Positions 24,568-33,253 of a stretch of 58,841 nt of DNA are shown here, piece after piece. The stretch's first letter is position 1; every line of letters begins with the position of its first letter. The notes under the pieces are model-generated. The model ran no database searches. It worked only from the letters and a program-made list of their open reading frames with translations, and had not been told where the DNA came from. A program made the translations under genes and the position numbers. This DNA comes from Terrimonas sp. (GTDB lineage Bacteria; Bacteroidota; Bacteroidia; Chitinophagales; Chitinophagaceae), in NCBI GenBank assembly GCA_016125075.1, contig WGMO01000006.1, positions 1 to 58,841 of the forward strand, in the 5' to 3' direction.

Positions 24568-26244
24568 ATGAGTTTATTTGTCAGAAAACCAATGGATGCT
24601 TTGATGAATGAGGCATCGGAAACCGGAAGTCATACGCTCAAAAGAACACTGGGCGCCGGCGGATTAATAGCTTTAGGTATCGGTGCCATTATCGGTGCCG
24701 GTTTGTTTTCCATTACAGGAATGGCAGCTGCTAACCATGCAGGGCCTGCCATCACGATCTCATTTATTGTTGCCGGGTTAGGTTGTGCCTTTGCCGGTTT
24801 ATGTTATGCTGAATTTGCTTCGATGATCCCGGTAGCGGGCAGTGCTTATACCTATTCTTATGCCACGATGGGTGAGTTCATCGCCTGGATCATTGGATGG
24901 GACCTTGTTTTGGAATATGCAGTGGGTGCTGCTACGGTAGGTATCAGCTGGAGCGGCTACCTGGTCAAGTTTCTGGCCGGCTTCAATATCCATTTGCCCG
25001 ACGCTTTAACGGTAGGCCCCTGGGATGGGGGTATCATCAATCTCCCGGCCGTATTCATTATTTGTTTGATGAGCCTTTTGCTGATCAAAGGGACCAAAGA
25101 AAGTGCTACCGTAAATGCAATCATAGTCACCCTTAAGGTTGCTGTCGTACTGACCTTTATCATATTGGGATGGCGATATATCAATAACAGTAATTATCAT
25201 CCTTACCTGATCCCTTCAACAGAACCGGGACATGAAAATTTCTTTAATAATGGCTGGGGCGGTATCATCCGTGCGGCTGCGATCGTTTTCTTTGCCTATA
25301 TCGGCTTTGATGCAGTGAGTACGGCTGCACAGGAAACAAAAAACCCGAAAAGGAATATGCCCATTGGTATTCTGGGCTCGCTCGCCATTTGTACGGTGCT
25401 CTATCTTCTTTTTGCCCATGTCATGACCGGTGTTACCAGTTATAAAACCTTTCTTGGTAACGACAGCAAAGATGCCATTGCTCCCGTTTATGTTGCCATT
25501 GAGCATATGGGCAGTACCACTAATGCAGCAGGCGTCATACAGCCCGACTATCCCTGGCTAAACAGGGCCATAGTCGTAGCCATCCTGGCCGGTTACTCTT
25601 CTGTGATCCTGGTGATGCTGATGGGCCAAAGCCGGGTTTTTTACAGTATGAGTAGAGACGGGCTGCTTCCCAAGATATTTTCCAGTGTACATCCTAAGTT
25701 CCAGACACCGGCCAAAAGCAATATGATGTTTATGTTGTTTGTAAGCCTTTTTGCTGCTTTTGTACCAGCAAGGGTGGTGGGTGAAATGACGAGTATCGGA
25801 ACCCTGTTTGCCTTCATCCTTGTTTGTATCGGGGTTTGGGTGATGCGCAGAAAAATGCCGGAATTACCCAGGGCCTTTAAGACGCCCCTGGTACCACTGG
25901 TGCCCATCCTGGGAATTGCTGTTTGCCTATTCATGATGGTCTTCCTGCCCATGGATACCTGGATTCGTTTGATTGTTTGGATGCTGATCGGTATGGATAT
26001 TTACCTGGTATATGGTGCCAAACACAGCCATCTGGGCAATGGAACTGATAACAGGAAGGGCATGAAGATTGCCCGGATCACCGGGCTGGCGCTTTGCGGC
26101 TTACTGTCCATCGTTGGTTTCCTGTATCAATATACCGTAGGTTTTGATCAGGACAGGACCTTATTGTACATATCACTCATTTTTGCCGCTATCCATCTTT
26201 TTGTGTACGTCAGAAAACTGGGGCGGATAGAACCGGATCAATAA
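24568..26244 (+). CDS. APC superfamily amino acid permease (cationic amino acid transporter-like)
   Basis: A 558-residue permease with 12-14 membrane spans. The first helix has the APC signature GIGAIIGAGLFSITGMAA, and FFAYIGFDAVSTAAQETKNPKRNMPIGI is typical of the CAT/YfnA branch. Transport of cationic or branched amino acids is likely but the substrate is not set by the sequence. It follows the AGCS symporter by 37 nt and ends with a strong terminator. The start MSLFVRKPMDALMNEA matches the family's N-terminus. Confidence 0.88.
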   Translation: MSLFVRKPMDALMNEASETGSHTLKRTLGAGGLIALGIGAIIGAGLFSITGMAAANHAGPAITISFIVAGLGCAFAGLCYAEFASMIPVAGSAYTYSYATMGEFIAWIIGWDLVLEYAVGAATVGISWSGYLVKFLAGFNIHLPDALTVGPWDGGIINLPAVFIICLMSLLLIKGTKESATVNAIIVTLKVAVVLTFIILGWRYINNSNYHPYLIPSTEPGHENFFNNGWGGIIRAAAIVFFAYIGFDAVSTAAQETKNPKRNMPIGILGSLAICTVLYLLFAHVMTGVTSYKTFLGNDSKDAIAPVYVAIEHMGSTTNAAGVIQPDYPWLNRAIVVAILAGYSSVILVMLMGQSRVFYSMSRDGLLPKIFSSVHPKFQTPAKSNMMFMLFVSLFAAFVPARVVGEMTSIGTLFAFILVCIGVWVMRRKMPELPRAFKTPLVPLVPILGIAVCLFMMVFLPMDTWIRLIVWMLIGMDIYLVYGAKHSHLGNGTDNRKGMKIARITGLALCGLLSIVGFLYQYTVGFDQDRTLLYISLIFAAIHLFVYVRKLGRIEPDQ

Positions 26245-26262
26245 ACTTTTTTCGAAAGCGAT

Positions 26263-26288
26263 AAAACCGCCCCTAAAGGGCGGTTTTT
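26263..26288 (+). terminator. Rho-independent terminator after the APC permease
   Basis: Perfect 10-bp stem AAAACCGCCC / GGGCGGTTTT with loop CTAAA and T tail, 18 nt after the stop. Confidence 0.67.
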
Positions 26289-26306
26289 CATTTAGCTTCA
26301 TTCCTG

Positions 26307-26314
26307 TAAATTTG
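26307..26314 (+). promoter_or_regulatory. -7 promoter element of yebC
   Basis: TAAATTTG, exact TAnnTTTG, 24 nt upstream of the yebC ATG and just past the preceding terminator. Confidence 0.42.
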
Positions 26315-26338
26315 CAGCCTTATTAATGCATTGAAATT

Positions 26339-27061
26339 ATGGGAAGAATATTTGAGGTGCGTAAGTCGACCATGTTTGCCCGATGGGACCGGATGGCGAA
26401 GCAGTTTACCCGGGTCGGCAAGGAGATCGTGATAGCGGTGAAAGCCGGTGGCCCGGATCCGGCTACCAATCCAGCTTTGCGGCGCTGTTTCCAGAATGCC
26501 AAAGCGGTGAATATGCCCAAAGACAGGGTGGAAGCGGCCATCAAAAGGGCGATGGGGAAAGAACTGGCCAATTATGACGAGATCTTATATGAGGGTTATG
26601 GCCCGCATGGGGTAGCTATTCTTGTAGAGACGGCCACCGATAACCATGTAAGGACCGTGGCGAACGTAAAAAGTCATTTCAACAAGGGCGGCGGAACATT
26701 GGGTAATAGCGGCAGTGTGAGTTTCCAGTTTAAAAAAATGGGGGTGTTCAGGTTACATCCGGAAGGATTGGATGCAGAAGAAATGGAGCTGGAACTGATT
26801 GATTTTGGATTAGAAGAACTGGGAGAAAGTACCGGGGAAAACGGAGAAGATATCCTTGTGGTACGTTGTGCCTTTACCGATTTCGGCAATATGCAAAAAG
26901 CACTTGAAGATAAAGGCATCACCCCCATCAGTGCAGAACTGGAATGGATACCCACCACTACGGTTCCCGTAAACGACGAACAGGCAGAAGACGTCAGCAA
27001 ACTGATAGAAAGGCTGGAGCAGGATGAAGACGTTCAGAAAGTATTTCACAATATGGCTTAA
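26339..27061 (+). CDS. yebC: YebC/PmpR family protein
   Basis: Long annotated as a transcription regulator; recent work on TACO1/YebC proteins ties the family to translation through proline-rich stretches. The 240 residues begin [16 protein letters not shown], the variant lacking the MAGHSKW start of Escherichia coli YebC. Family segments: [51 protein letters not shown]. An acidic C-terminus ([19 protein letters not shown]) is usual. It lies on its own promoter, in the same region as efp and an ABC-F gene, although not in an operon with them. Confidence 0.92.
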   Translation: MGRIFEVRKSTMFARWDRMAKQFTRVGKEIVIAVKAGGPDPATNPALRRCFQNAKAVNMPKDRVEAAIKRAMGKELANYDEILYEGYGPHGVAILVETATDNHVRTVANVKSHFNKGGGTLGNSGSVSFQFKKMGVFRLHPEGLDAEEMELELIDFGLEELGESTGENGEDILVVRCAFTDFGNMQKALEDKGITPISAELEWIPTTTVPVNDEQAEDVSKLIERLEQDEDVQKVFHNMA

Positions 27062-27099
27062 TTGCCGAACAGGCACCCTGCTGTTTTGTTATATTCCTG

Positions 27100-27507
27100 A
27101 TGGACCCGGTTTTACCAGACAATATCATCCTGTTTGACGGAGTGTGCAACCTCTGCAGCGGCAGTGTTCAGTTTGTCATTAAAAGAGACCGGGATCATAT
27201 TTTCCGGTTTGCCTCCCTCCAGTCTGGTTTCGGGCAACATTTCTTATCCACGCATGGGCTCTCTGCCGATACGTTCAATTCATTTATCCTTTACCAGGAT
27301 GGAAAAACATACCTCCGCTCAACAGCTGCGATCAAAGTATTTTCGAAACTGAAAGGATGGAAATGGACAGCTGTCTTTTTATATGTACCCTCTTTTATCC
27401 GGAATGGTATTTACAACCTCATTGCCAGGAACCGATATCATTGGTTTGGGAAAAAGGAAAGCTGCTGGTTGCCTACTCCTGCTTTACAGGAAAAATTTTT
27501 AGACTGA
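27100..27507 (+). CDS. thiol-disulfide oxidoreductase, DCC family (DUF393)
   Basis: Small predicted redox protein of 135 residues. The family motif DGVCNLC is at residues 13-19, giving a CxxC pair at Cys16/Cys19 within a thioredoxin-like fold, followed by KRDRDHIFRFASLQS and the C-terminal YRWFGK-like segment (here RYHWFGKKESCWLPT). The start MDPVLP at 27100 is 38 nt after yebC. The 3' end overlaps the convergent PhzF gene by 9 nt. Partner and substrate unknown. Confidence 0.85.
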   Translation: MDPVLPDNIILFDGVCNLCSGSVQFVIKRDRDHIFRFASLQSGFGQHFLSTHGLSADTFNSFILYQDGKTYLRSTAAIKVFSKLKGWKWTAVFLYVPSFIRNGIYNLIARNRYHWFGKKESCWLPTPALQEKFLD

Positions 27508-28293
27508 GATCTCTCCCTTCATATAAAAGGCGCACTGACCGGCAATTGTAACGCGGTCGCCCCAGAGACCACACCAGAGTTCTCCTCCGCGACCGGACAA
27601 CTGTTTGGCGTGCATTTTTTTCTTATTCAGTTTTTCAGCCCAGAAAGGGATCAGTTGTACGTGTGCCGAGCCGGTTACCGGATCTTCATCAATCCCGGCC
27701 GTAGGTGCAAAAAAACGGGAAACAAAATCAATATCATCCGTGCCGGGAGCCGTGATGATTATTTTTTCAGGGATGGCCTTCATTGCTGTGAAATCAGGCT
27801 GTGCATTCATTACATCATTGGCGTGATTGAGTTCCACCACCAGGTCCCGGTGTTTATAAACACCCACAATTTCACGGATCCCCAGTATTTTTTCAAGCCC
27901 ATCCGGATAGGTAGCAATCCTTTCCGGTTTCCAGGAAGGGAAATCCATTACATATACATCGGCTCTTTTTTCAACGACCAGTTTCCCGCTTTTGGTGGCA
28001 AAGGAAACCTCTGTTTTCTCAAAATCAAGATAATTAAAGATGACGAAGGCTGCGGCCAGCGTGGCATGCCCGCAAAGGTCAATTTCCAGTTCGGGGGTGA
28101 ACCATCTTAATTCAAAATCAGCGAAGTGGTCGGAAGTGGGTACGAAATAAGCCGTCTCACTCAGGTTATTTTCCAAAGCGATGTTTTGCAGGAGTGCATC
28201 GTCGGCCCAGCTTGTCAGGGGAATTACAGCGGCAGGATTGCCTTCAAATATTTGATTGGTAAAGGCATCTACCTGGTAAATGGTAAGATTCAT
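27499..28293 (-). CDS. PhzF family isomerase-like protein
   Basis: Diaminopimelate epimerase-fold protein of 264 residues. It has NPAAVIPL near 19-26, the catalytic glutamate Glu46 in NLSETAYF, DLCGHATLAAAF near 73-84 and DEDPVTGSAHVQL in the second half, as in PhzF and its many non-phenazine relatives. No phenazine genes lie nearby, so phenazine synthesis should not be inferred. The gene is convergent with the DCC gene (9-nt overlap) and 48 nt downstream of the E1 fusion gene on the same strand. Confidence 0.86.
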   Translation of the reverse strand: MNLTIYQVDAFTNQIFEGNPAAVIPLTSWADDALLQNIALENNLSETAYFVPTSDHFADFELRWFTPELEIDLCGHATLAAAFVIFNYLDFEKTEVSFATKSGKLVVEKRADVYVMDFPSWKPERIATYPDGLEKILGIREIVGVYKHRDLVVELNHANDVMNAQPDFTAMKAIPEKIIITAPGTDDIDFVSRFFAPTAGIDEDPVTGSAHVQLIPFWAEKLNKKKMHAKQLSGRGGELWCGLWGDRVTIAGQCAFYMKGEISV

Positions 28294-28341
28294 GTAATAA
28301 GGTGTGTGAGAATAAAAGTATCAAATTTTTATTAAAAGATA

Positions 28342-30735
28342 CTACTCTGCCATCATTTGTTTAATGATCTGTTCAATTTGTTCGGCGTTGGGCTTGCTAA
28401 AATAGTCACCGTCACTGCCATAAGCAGGCCGGTGGGCCTTACCCGTTAGTGTTCTGGGCGCTACATCCAGCCAACGGTATCCTCCTTGTTCTTCCATTAC
28501 CTGGTTGAACATAAAGGCGGCTGCACCCCCGGGAACATCTTCATCTACAAAAAGTATCCGGTTGGTTTTTTTCAGTGATTCGAGTATGGCATGATGGATA
28601 TCAAAAGGCAACAGCGTCTGTACATCCACCACTTCACAACTGATGCCCTGGTTCTCCAGGTTTTTAACAGCATCCATGATGATGCGGAGGGTAGAACCGT
28701 AGGAAACGATGGTCATATCTGTTCCGGACTTCAGTATTTCGGGTATCCCTAACGGTACGGTAAAGGAACCGAGATTGGCGGGTAACTTTTCCTTCAAACG
28801 ATAACCATTGAGACATTCTACAACTATGGCCGGGTCATTGGCCTGTAAGAGGGTATTATACATTCCGGCAGCCTGTACCATATTCCGGGGTACGCATACA
28901 TGCATGCCCCTGAGTGCGTGAATGATCATGCCCATCGGGGAACCACTGTGCCAGATACCTTCCAGCCTGTGCCCCCGTGTACGGACAATCAGCGGACAGC
29001 TCTGCTGTCCCTTGGTGCGGTAATGCAGGGTGGCTGCATCATCACTGAGTGTTTGCAGTCCATAAAGCAGGTAGTCGATATACTGGATTTCAGCGATCGG
29101 CCTTAAGCCCCGCATCGCAAGACCAATACCCTGTCCCATGATCGTCAGTTCGCGTATACCGGTATCAAATATCCTGTTTTCACCATGACGGGCCTGTAAG
29201 CCGCTGAAACCCTGGTTCACATCGCCAATATGCCCGAGGTCTTCGCCAAAAGCCAGGACCCTTGGGTTCTGGGTAAATAATCCGTCAAAATATTTATTCA
29301 GCACCTCATAGCCGTTCAGGATCGTCTCCTCTTTATCATATACAGGTTTTATTTCCTTTACCCGGAAAGCGCTTTTTGGCCCCTCGTTGTATAAATGAGA
29401 ATTATACAGCTGTTCATTTTCCTTCAGCAGGTCATTGTAATAATCCTTTGTCCAGAAGGCTGCATCATGGTCTCCGACCAAATTTAAAGCAGTATGCAAA
29501 GTGTAATGCACATCCCTGCGCAGGGGTTCACGGTTGGCGGAAAGGTTTTTTACCAGTTGCTGTATGGCATTCGCTTGCTCGGGGATATTCCCGGCAAGGC
29601 TATTGAGTAGTTCAATTGTTTTTGTTACCTGTTCCCGGATAGGTTGCAAATAGCCCAACCAGGCTTGGTGACGGGCTTCTTTGACAAGCCGTTTCGCCTC
29701 AGCCTCAATGGATTCCAGTTCTTCTTCGGCGGCCAGTGCGTTGGACAATAACCAATCCCTCATTTTCCGGATGCCATCCCATTCCCGTTCCCATTCCAGC
29801 CTTTCGGGCGATTTATAACGTTCATGGCTACCTGAAGTTGAATGCCCCTGGGGCTGTGTCACCTCTTCCACATGAAACAATACGGGTATATGTTCTTCTC
29901 TTGCCAGCCTGATGCCTTCTTCAAATGCTTCGCAAAGGCCGGCATAATCCCAACCCTTCACTTTATAAATGTGGATGCCATTGGTTTTGTCCTTTTTTTG
30001 CAAACCGCTTAATGCCTCGGAGATAGAACCCTTGGTGGTCTGGTATTCCCGGGGAACAGAAATCCCATAACCGTCATCCCATACAAATACGGCCATGGGT
30101 ACCTGCAAAACACCTGCTGCATTCATCGCTTCCCAGAAAGCTCCTTCTGAGGTAGAGGCATCACCAATGGTAACAAAACAAACTTCATTGCCATTGTCTG
30201 ACAACTGATCGAATGACTTCAGTCGATCAATATGCCGGAAACTTTTGGAAGCCAGCGCAAGGCCTAACCCCCGGGGCATTTGTCCTGCTGTGGGAGAGAT
30301 ATCAGAACTGATATTCTTCCTGTTGACCAGGTCGAGCCATTCCCCGTTTTCATCGGTAAAAGGGGTAGCAAAATGTGAATTCATCTGCCTCCCGGCGCTG
30401 AAAGGGTCATTTTTCAGGTCAGGATCGGCATAAAGCTGGGCAAAAAACTGCTGAACCGTGGCCACTCCGGCAGCAAATGCAAAGGTTTGATCGCGATAAT
30501 AACCTGCCCTGAAATCACCGGGTCTGAAGAACTTGGCCATCGCTACCTGGGGAACCTCTTTACCATCGCCAAAAATGCCAAATTTCGCCTTGCCTGTCAG
30601 GACTTCTTTCCGGCCTAAAAGGCTGGATTCCCGTCCGATACAAGCCCATCGATAATCGTTGAGGACTTCCTTTCTGAACCTGTCAAATGACAGTTTCTCC
30701 TCCTCAATAAGCTGGATGGCAGTTGGTTTCTCCAT
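28342..30735 (-). CDS. 2-oxo acid dehydrogenase E1, fused alpha and beta subunits
   Basis: Thiamine diphosphate-dependent decarboxylase component of a branched-chain 2-oxo acid or pyruvate dehydrogenase complex. In 797 residues, the N-terminal half (to about 430) is E1-alpha, with the ThDP/Mg motif GDASTSEGAFWEAMN, and the C-terminal half (from about 455) is E1-beta (VLAFGEDLGHIGDVNQGFSG, GLAMRGLRPIAEIQYIDYL, DVQTLLPFD). Fused E1 is common in Bacteroidota. E2 and E3 are not in the window. The -7 element TAGATTTG lies only 4 nt before the ATG. Confidence 0.9.
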   Translation of the reverse strand: MEKPTAIQLIEEEKLSFDRFRKEVLNDYRWACIGRESSLLGRKEVLTGKAKFGIFGDGKEVPQVAMAKFFRPGDFRAGYYRDQTFAFAAGVATVQQFFAQLYADPDLKNDPFSAGRQMNSHFATPFTDENGEWLDLVNRKNISSDISPTAGQMPRGLGLALASKSFRHIDRLKSFDQLSDNGNEVCFVTIGDASTSEGAFWEAMNAAGVLQVPMAVFVWDDGYGISVPREYQTTKGSISEALSGLQKKDKTNGIHIYKVKGWDYAGLCEAFEEGIRLAREEHIPVLFHVEEVTQPQGHSTSGSHERYKSPERLEWEREWDGIRKMRDWLLSNALAAEEELESIEAEAKRLVKEARHQAWLGYLQPIREQVTKTIELLNSLAGNIPEQANAIQQLVKNLSANREPLRRDVHYTLHTALNLVGDHDAAFWTKDYYNDLLKENEQLYNSHLYNEGPKSAFRVKEIKPVYDKEETILNGYEVLNKYFDGLFTQNPRVLAFGEDLGHIGDVNQGFSGLQARHGENRIFDTGIRELTIMGQGIGLAMRGLRPIAEIQYIDYLLYGLQTLSDDAATLHYRTKGQQSCPLIVRTRGHRLEGIWHSGSPMGMIIHALRGMHVCVPRNMVQAAGMYNTLLQANDPAIVVECLNGYRLKEKLPANLGSFTVPLGIPEILKSGTDMTIVSYGSTLRIIMDAVKNLENQGISCEVVDVQTLLPFDIHHAILESLKKTNRILFVDEDVPGGAAAFMFNQVMEEQGGYRWLDVAPRTLTGKAHRPAYGSDGDYFSKPNAEQIEQIIKQMMAE

Positions 30736-30739
30736 GCAG

Positions 30740-30747
30740 CAAATCTA
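30740..30747 (-). promoter_or_regulatory. -7 promoter element of the E1 fusion gene
   Basis: TAGATTTG on the minus strand, exact TAnnTTTG, with 4 nt (CTGC) before the ATG at 30735. Suggests a leaderless transcript. Confidence 0.42.
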
Positions 30748-30829
30748 CCTCAAAAAAATTATTTGCGAACGACTGTTAATAAAACCCCAATTTGTGTGCA
30801 GCCATTATATGAATTTTGGCATCTATGTT

Positions 30830-30837
30830 TTAAATTT
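30830..30837 (+). promoter_or_regulatory. -7 promoter element of the DUF1573 pair
   Basis: TAAATTTG, exact TAnnTTTG, 19 nt before the ATG at 30857. No TTG at usual spacing. Confidence 0.36.
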
Positions 30838-30856
30838 GAATGTTTAAATCAACGAA

Positions 30857-31300
30857 ATGAAAAAGATCTTTACCCTTTTTTGCCTCTCATTTTCAATGCT
30901 TTTTGTGAGAGCCCAGGAGTCGAATACCCCTGCTGCTGACGTATTGTCGTTTAAAGAGACCGCTCACGATTTCGGTAAAATACCCCAGGGCAAGCCTGTT
31001 TTTTACACATTTGATGTAACCAATACGGGTAAGGACTCCCTTGCCATCGCCAATGTGCAAACCAGTTGTGGCTGTACGACTCCCGAATGGAGCCGGGACC
31101 CGATTGCTCCAGGAGCTACGGCAGCCATCAAAGTGGGTTATAATGCGGCAGGAGCCGGTCATTTTGAAAAATATATTACCGTACTTTACAATGGTAACCA
31201 AACCAAACAGATCATTATTAAAGGTGAAGTTTGGAAGGCTCCCGATGGAAGTGCACCCTCCAACGCATCCATTCAATTATTAAAACAAAAAAATCAATAA
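30857..31300 (+). CDS. exported DUF1573 protein, first of a tandem pair
   Basis: A 147-residue secreted protein of immunoglobulin-like fold. The signal peptide covers about residues 1-19 (cut after RAQ). The DUF1573 core begins HDFGKIPQGKPVFYTF at 37-52 and carries the conserved CGCT at 71-74. Family proteins are abundant in Bacteroidota with unknown role. Its stop is 2 nt before the ATG of a paralogue, so the pair is one transcript. Confidence 0.85.
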   Translation: MKKIFTLFCLSFSMLFVRAQESNTPAADVLSFKETAHDFGKIPQGKPVFYTFDVTNTGKDSLAIANVQTSCGCTTPEWSRDPIAPGATAAIKVGYNAAGAGHFEKYITVLYNGNQTKQIIIKGEVWKAPDGSAPSNASIQLLKQKNQ

Positions 31301-31302
31301 CA

Positions 31303-31692
31303 ATGAAGAGTATCTTAATGACCGTATTCGCTTTTGTATTTGCGATGGCTGTATCAGCCCAGGAACAAAAAGCCGATGACCTGATTAAAATGAATACCGA
31401 ATTACATGATTTCGGAAAAGTGAAACAAGGCACACCGGTAAGTTATTATTTTGAGGTCACCAATATCACCGATAAGCCGGTGGTTATCGAAAATGCATGG
31501 GCATCCTGTGGTTGCACCGTTCCTGAATATTCAAAAGAACCCATTGCAGCCGGTGAAACGATCAAGCTGAAGGTGCAGTACAATGCTGCCGCTGCCGGTC
31601 ATTTTGAAAAAGACGTCTTTGTAAAACTGGCAGGCATCACCCAACCCAAAACCATCCATATCAAGGGTGATGTTGAAGCCCCGGGTAATTAA
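31303..31692 (+). CDS. exported DUF1573 protein, second of a tandem pair
   Basis: A 129-residue paralogue of the preceding gene. Signal peptide about 1-19 (cut after SAQ), HDFGKVKQGTPVSYYFEV at 35-52, CGCT at 69-72 and NAAAAGHFEKDVFVK near 93-107, parallel to NAAGAGHFEKYITVL in its neighbour. The ATG at 31303 is chosen because it gives a signal peptide and lies 2 nt past the previous stop; the open frame extends further upstream inside that gene. A strong terminator follows. The C-terminus of the first copy is longer and Lys/Gln rich. Confidence 0.86.
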   Translation: MKSILMTVFAFVFAMAVSAQEQKADDLIKMNTELHDFGKVKQGTPVSYYFEVTNITDKPVVIENAWASCGCTVPEYSKEPIAAGETIKLKVQYNAAAAGHFEKDVFVKLAGITQPKTIHIKGDVEAPGN

Positions 31693-31712
31693 CCAAATCA
31701 TACTTTTTATAC

Positions 31713-31738
31713 ACCCCGGGTCACACCGGGGTTTTTTT
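31713..31738 (+). terminator. Rho-independent terminator after the DUF1573 pair
   Basis: Stem ACCCCGG / CCGGGGT with 6-nt loop and a run of seven T, 20 nt after the stop. Confidence 0.67.
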
Positions 31739-31771
31739 ATGGTTACTGCAAACCGGAAAACCGATTGCCCG

Positions 31772-33253
31772 TTATTTAACCCAGAGTACTGAGTTGCCGG
31801 TATTGTATTCGTTCTGCTCCCATAACTTATTATCCGGATCCCTTATCCATTCACCATCCACGATAAATTTATACAGGTGTTTGCCGGGGGAAAGATGTAC
31901 ATCACATACCCACTCATCTCCCCTCCTGGTCAACTTCAGGGTATAAGGTTTCCAGTCATTAAAGTCACCGGCAAGGAATATTTCATGCTTATCCTGGAAC
32001 CCTTTCAGGTGAAAAGTATAATTGGGTTCCAGTACCAGTGTAGAGCTCTCCTGACCGGCAGACCTGTTGGCAGGAATCCCTAACGGATCGGCGATCCCCT
32101 TCCCATCTACGTTAAACTTATATTCATAATTACCTGGTCCTAATACATAGGGATATACCCATCCTGTTGCCATTTTCCGCATGAACAATTCATCGTCACG
32201 CCAGTTATTGAATGAACCCGATACAGTAACTTTTTTAGCATCCAAAAAACCCTCCAGCGTAAAAACATAGGGCTTACCGATTGTAATCACCGAATTATAA
32301 TCGTTGTATTCATTGGGCAGTATTTCTGGGTTGTCCGGATCGGCCATCCACTGTCCATTGACGATAAACCGGTAGGTATGGGTACCCTCCGCCAGGTAAA
32401 GGGGTAATATCCAGGCTTCCCCCTCTTTTTCCATGGCCAGTTGCCCGTTTTTCCAGTTATTGAAGCTGCCGGCCAGGAACACTTTCCTGGCCCTGGAGAA
32501 ACCGGAAAGCCTGAAAGTGATATTGGTGCAGTAATACACGGAATTAGTATTGCCATACCCGTCATTTTCATTCAACCGGTTATCCGTATCGATTGTCCAG
32601 TTACCATCAATAATAAATTTATACCAGTATTTACCCGGCGACAGCTTCACCCGCGCTATCCAGCCACTATCGGTCATGGTCATGGGTAAAGCTTCCGGAT
32701 TCCAGTTATTAAAGCTGCCGGCGAGCATCACAGTATTTGCTTTGAGGTTATTGCGCAGGAAGAAAGTGACTACCGAATCCTGTATCGAAAACGGATTTTT
32801 GTTCCTAAACCGGTTATACCCATATTGAACGCTATTACTGACGGAGGGAAAAGCTGCATCAACAGGGGGTGGATCCTTGCTCATAAAAACGATCCTGGCA
32901 CCGGGGTCATTGATATCATCAAATGAAAACAGGGGTTTGGTTAATGTAAATGATGAGGCATTATTAAACCCCAGTTCCCATCCTGCCAATAAAATAGAAT
33001 CCTTACTCCCTGTTTTGATGAAACTTTTGATACCCAGCGACTGCAGTTCATATTGTTCAATAAACTGGTCCAGTTCAGCGGCCGGTAGTTTTTTACTGAG
33101 CCTGATATACATTTTACCATCCCTGACCGTATATACTTTTATGGAATCCTGTGCCTGCAGGTAAACAGCGCCAACCAGCAGAGTCAGCAGCAATAGCAGA
33201 TGCTTGCCGAAACCCCCAATCATATTATGCAATGCCTTACTGTTCATTTCCAT
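31772..33253 (-). CDS. exported protein with four tandem CBM48/AMPK-type glycogen-binding-like domains
   Basis: No catalytic domain is visible. A signal peptide (about 16-35, ending LQAQ) is followed by an N-terminal region of unclear fold (36-160) and four repeats at about 163-241, 246-324, 330-409 and 413-492. Each has GSFNNW or GDFNDW, a tryptophan strand and the YKF.VDG.W..DPDN ending seen in CBM48/isoamylase-N and AMPK beta domains. Such domains bind alpha-glucans, but in exported proteins may bind other partners. The ATG lies inside the 3' end of the protease gene (10-nt overlap), so translation is probably coupled. Confidence 0.82.
   Translation of the reverse strand: MEMNSKALHNMIGGFGKHLLLLLTLLVGAVYLQAQDSIKVYTVRDGKMYIRLSKKLPAAELDQFIEQYELQSLGIKSFIKTGSKDSILLAGWELGFNNASSFTLTKPLFSFDDINDPGARIVFMSKDPPPVDAAFPSVSNSVQYGYNRFRNKNPFSIQDSVVTFFLRNNLKANTVMLAGSFNNWNPEALPMTMTDSGWIARVKLSPGKYWYKFIIDGNWTIDTDNRLNENDGYGNTNSVYYCTNITFRLSGFSRARKVFLAGSFNNWKNGQLAMEKEGEAWILPLYLAEGTHTYRFIVNGQWMADPDNPEILPNEYNDYNSVITIGKPYVFTLEGFLDAKKVTVSGSFNNWRDDELFMRKMATGWVYPYVLGPGNYEYKFNVDGKGIADPLGIPANRSAGQESSTLVLEPNYTFHLKGFQDKHEIFLAGDFNDWKPYTLKLTRRGDEWVCDVHLSPGKHLYKFIVDGEWIRDPDNKLWEQNEYNTGNSVLWVK

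Noticed and set aside
27499-28293. Phenazine biosynthesis role for the PhzF-like gene
   Set aside because: No other phz genes are present, and PhzF-fold proteins are common outside phenazine pathways.
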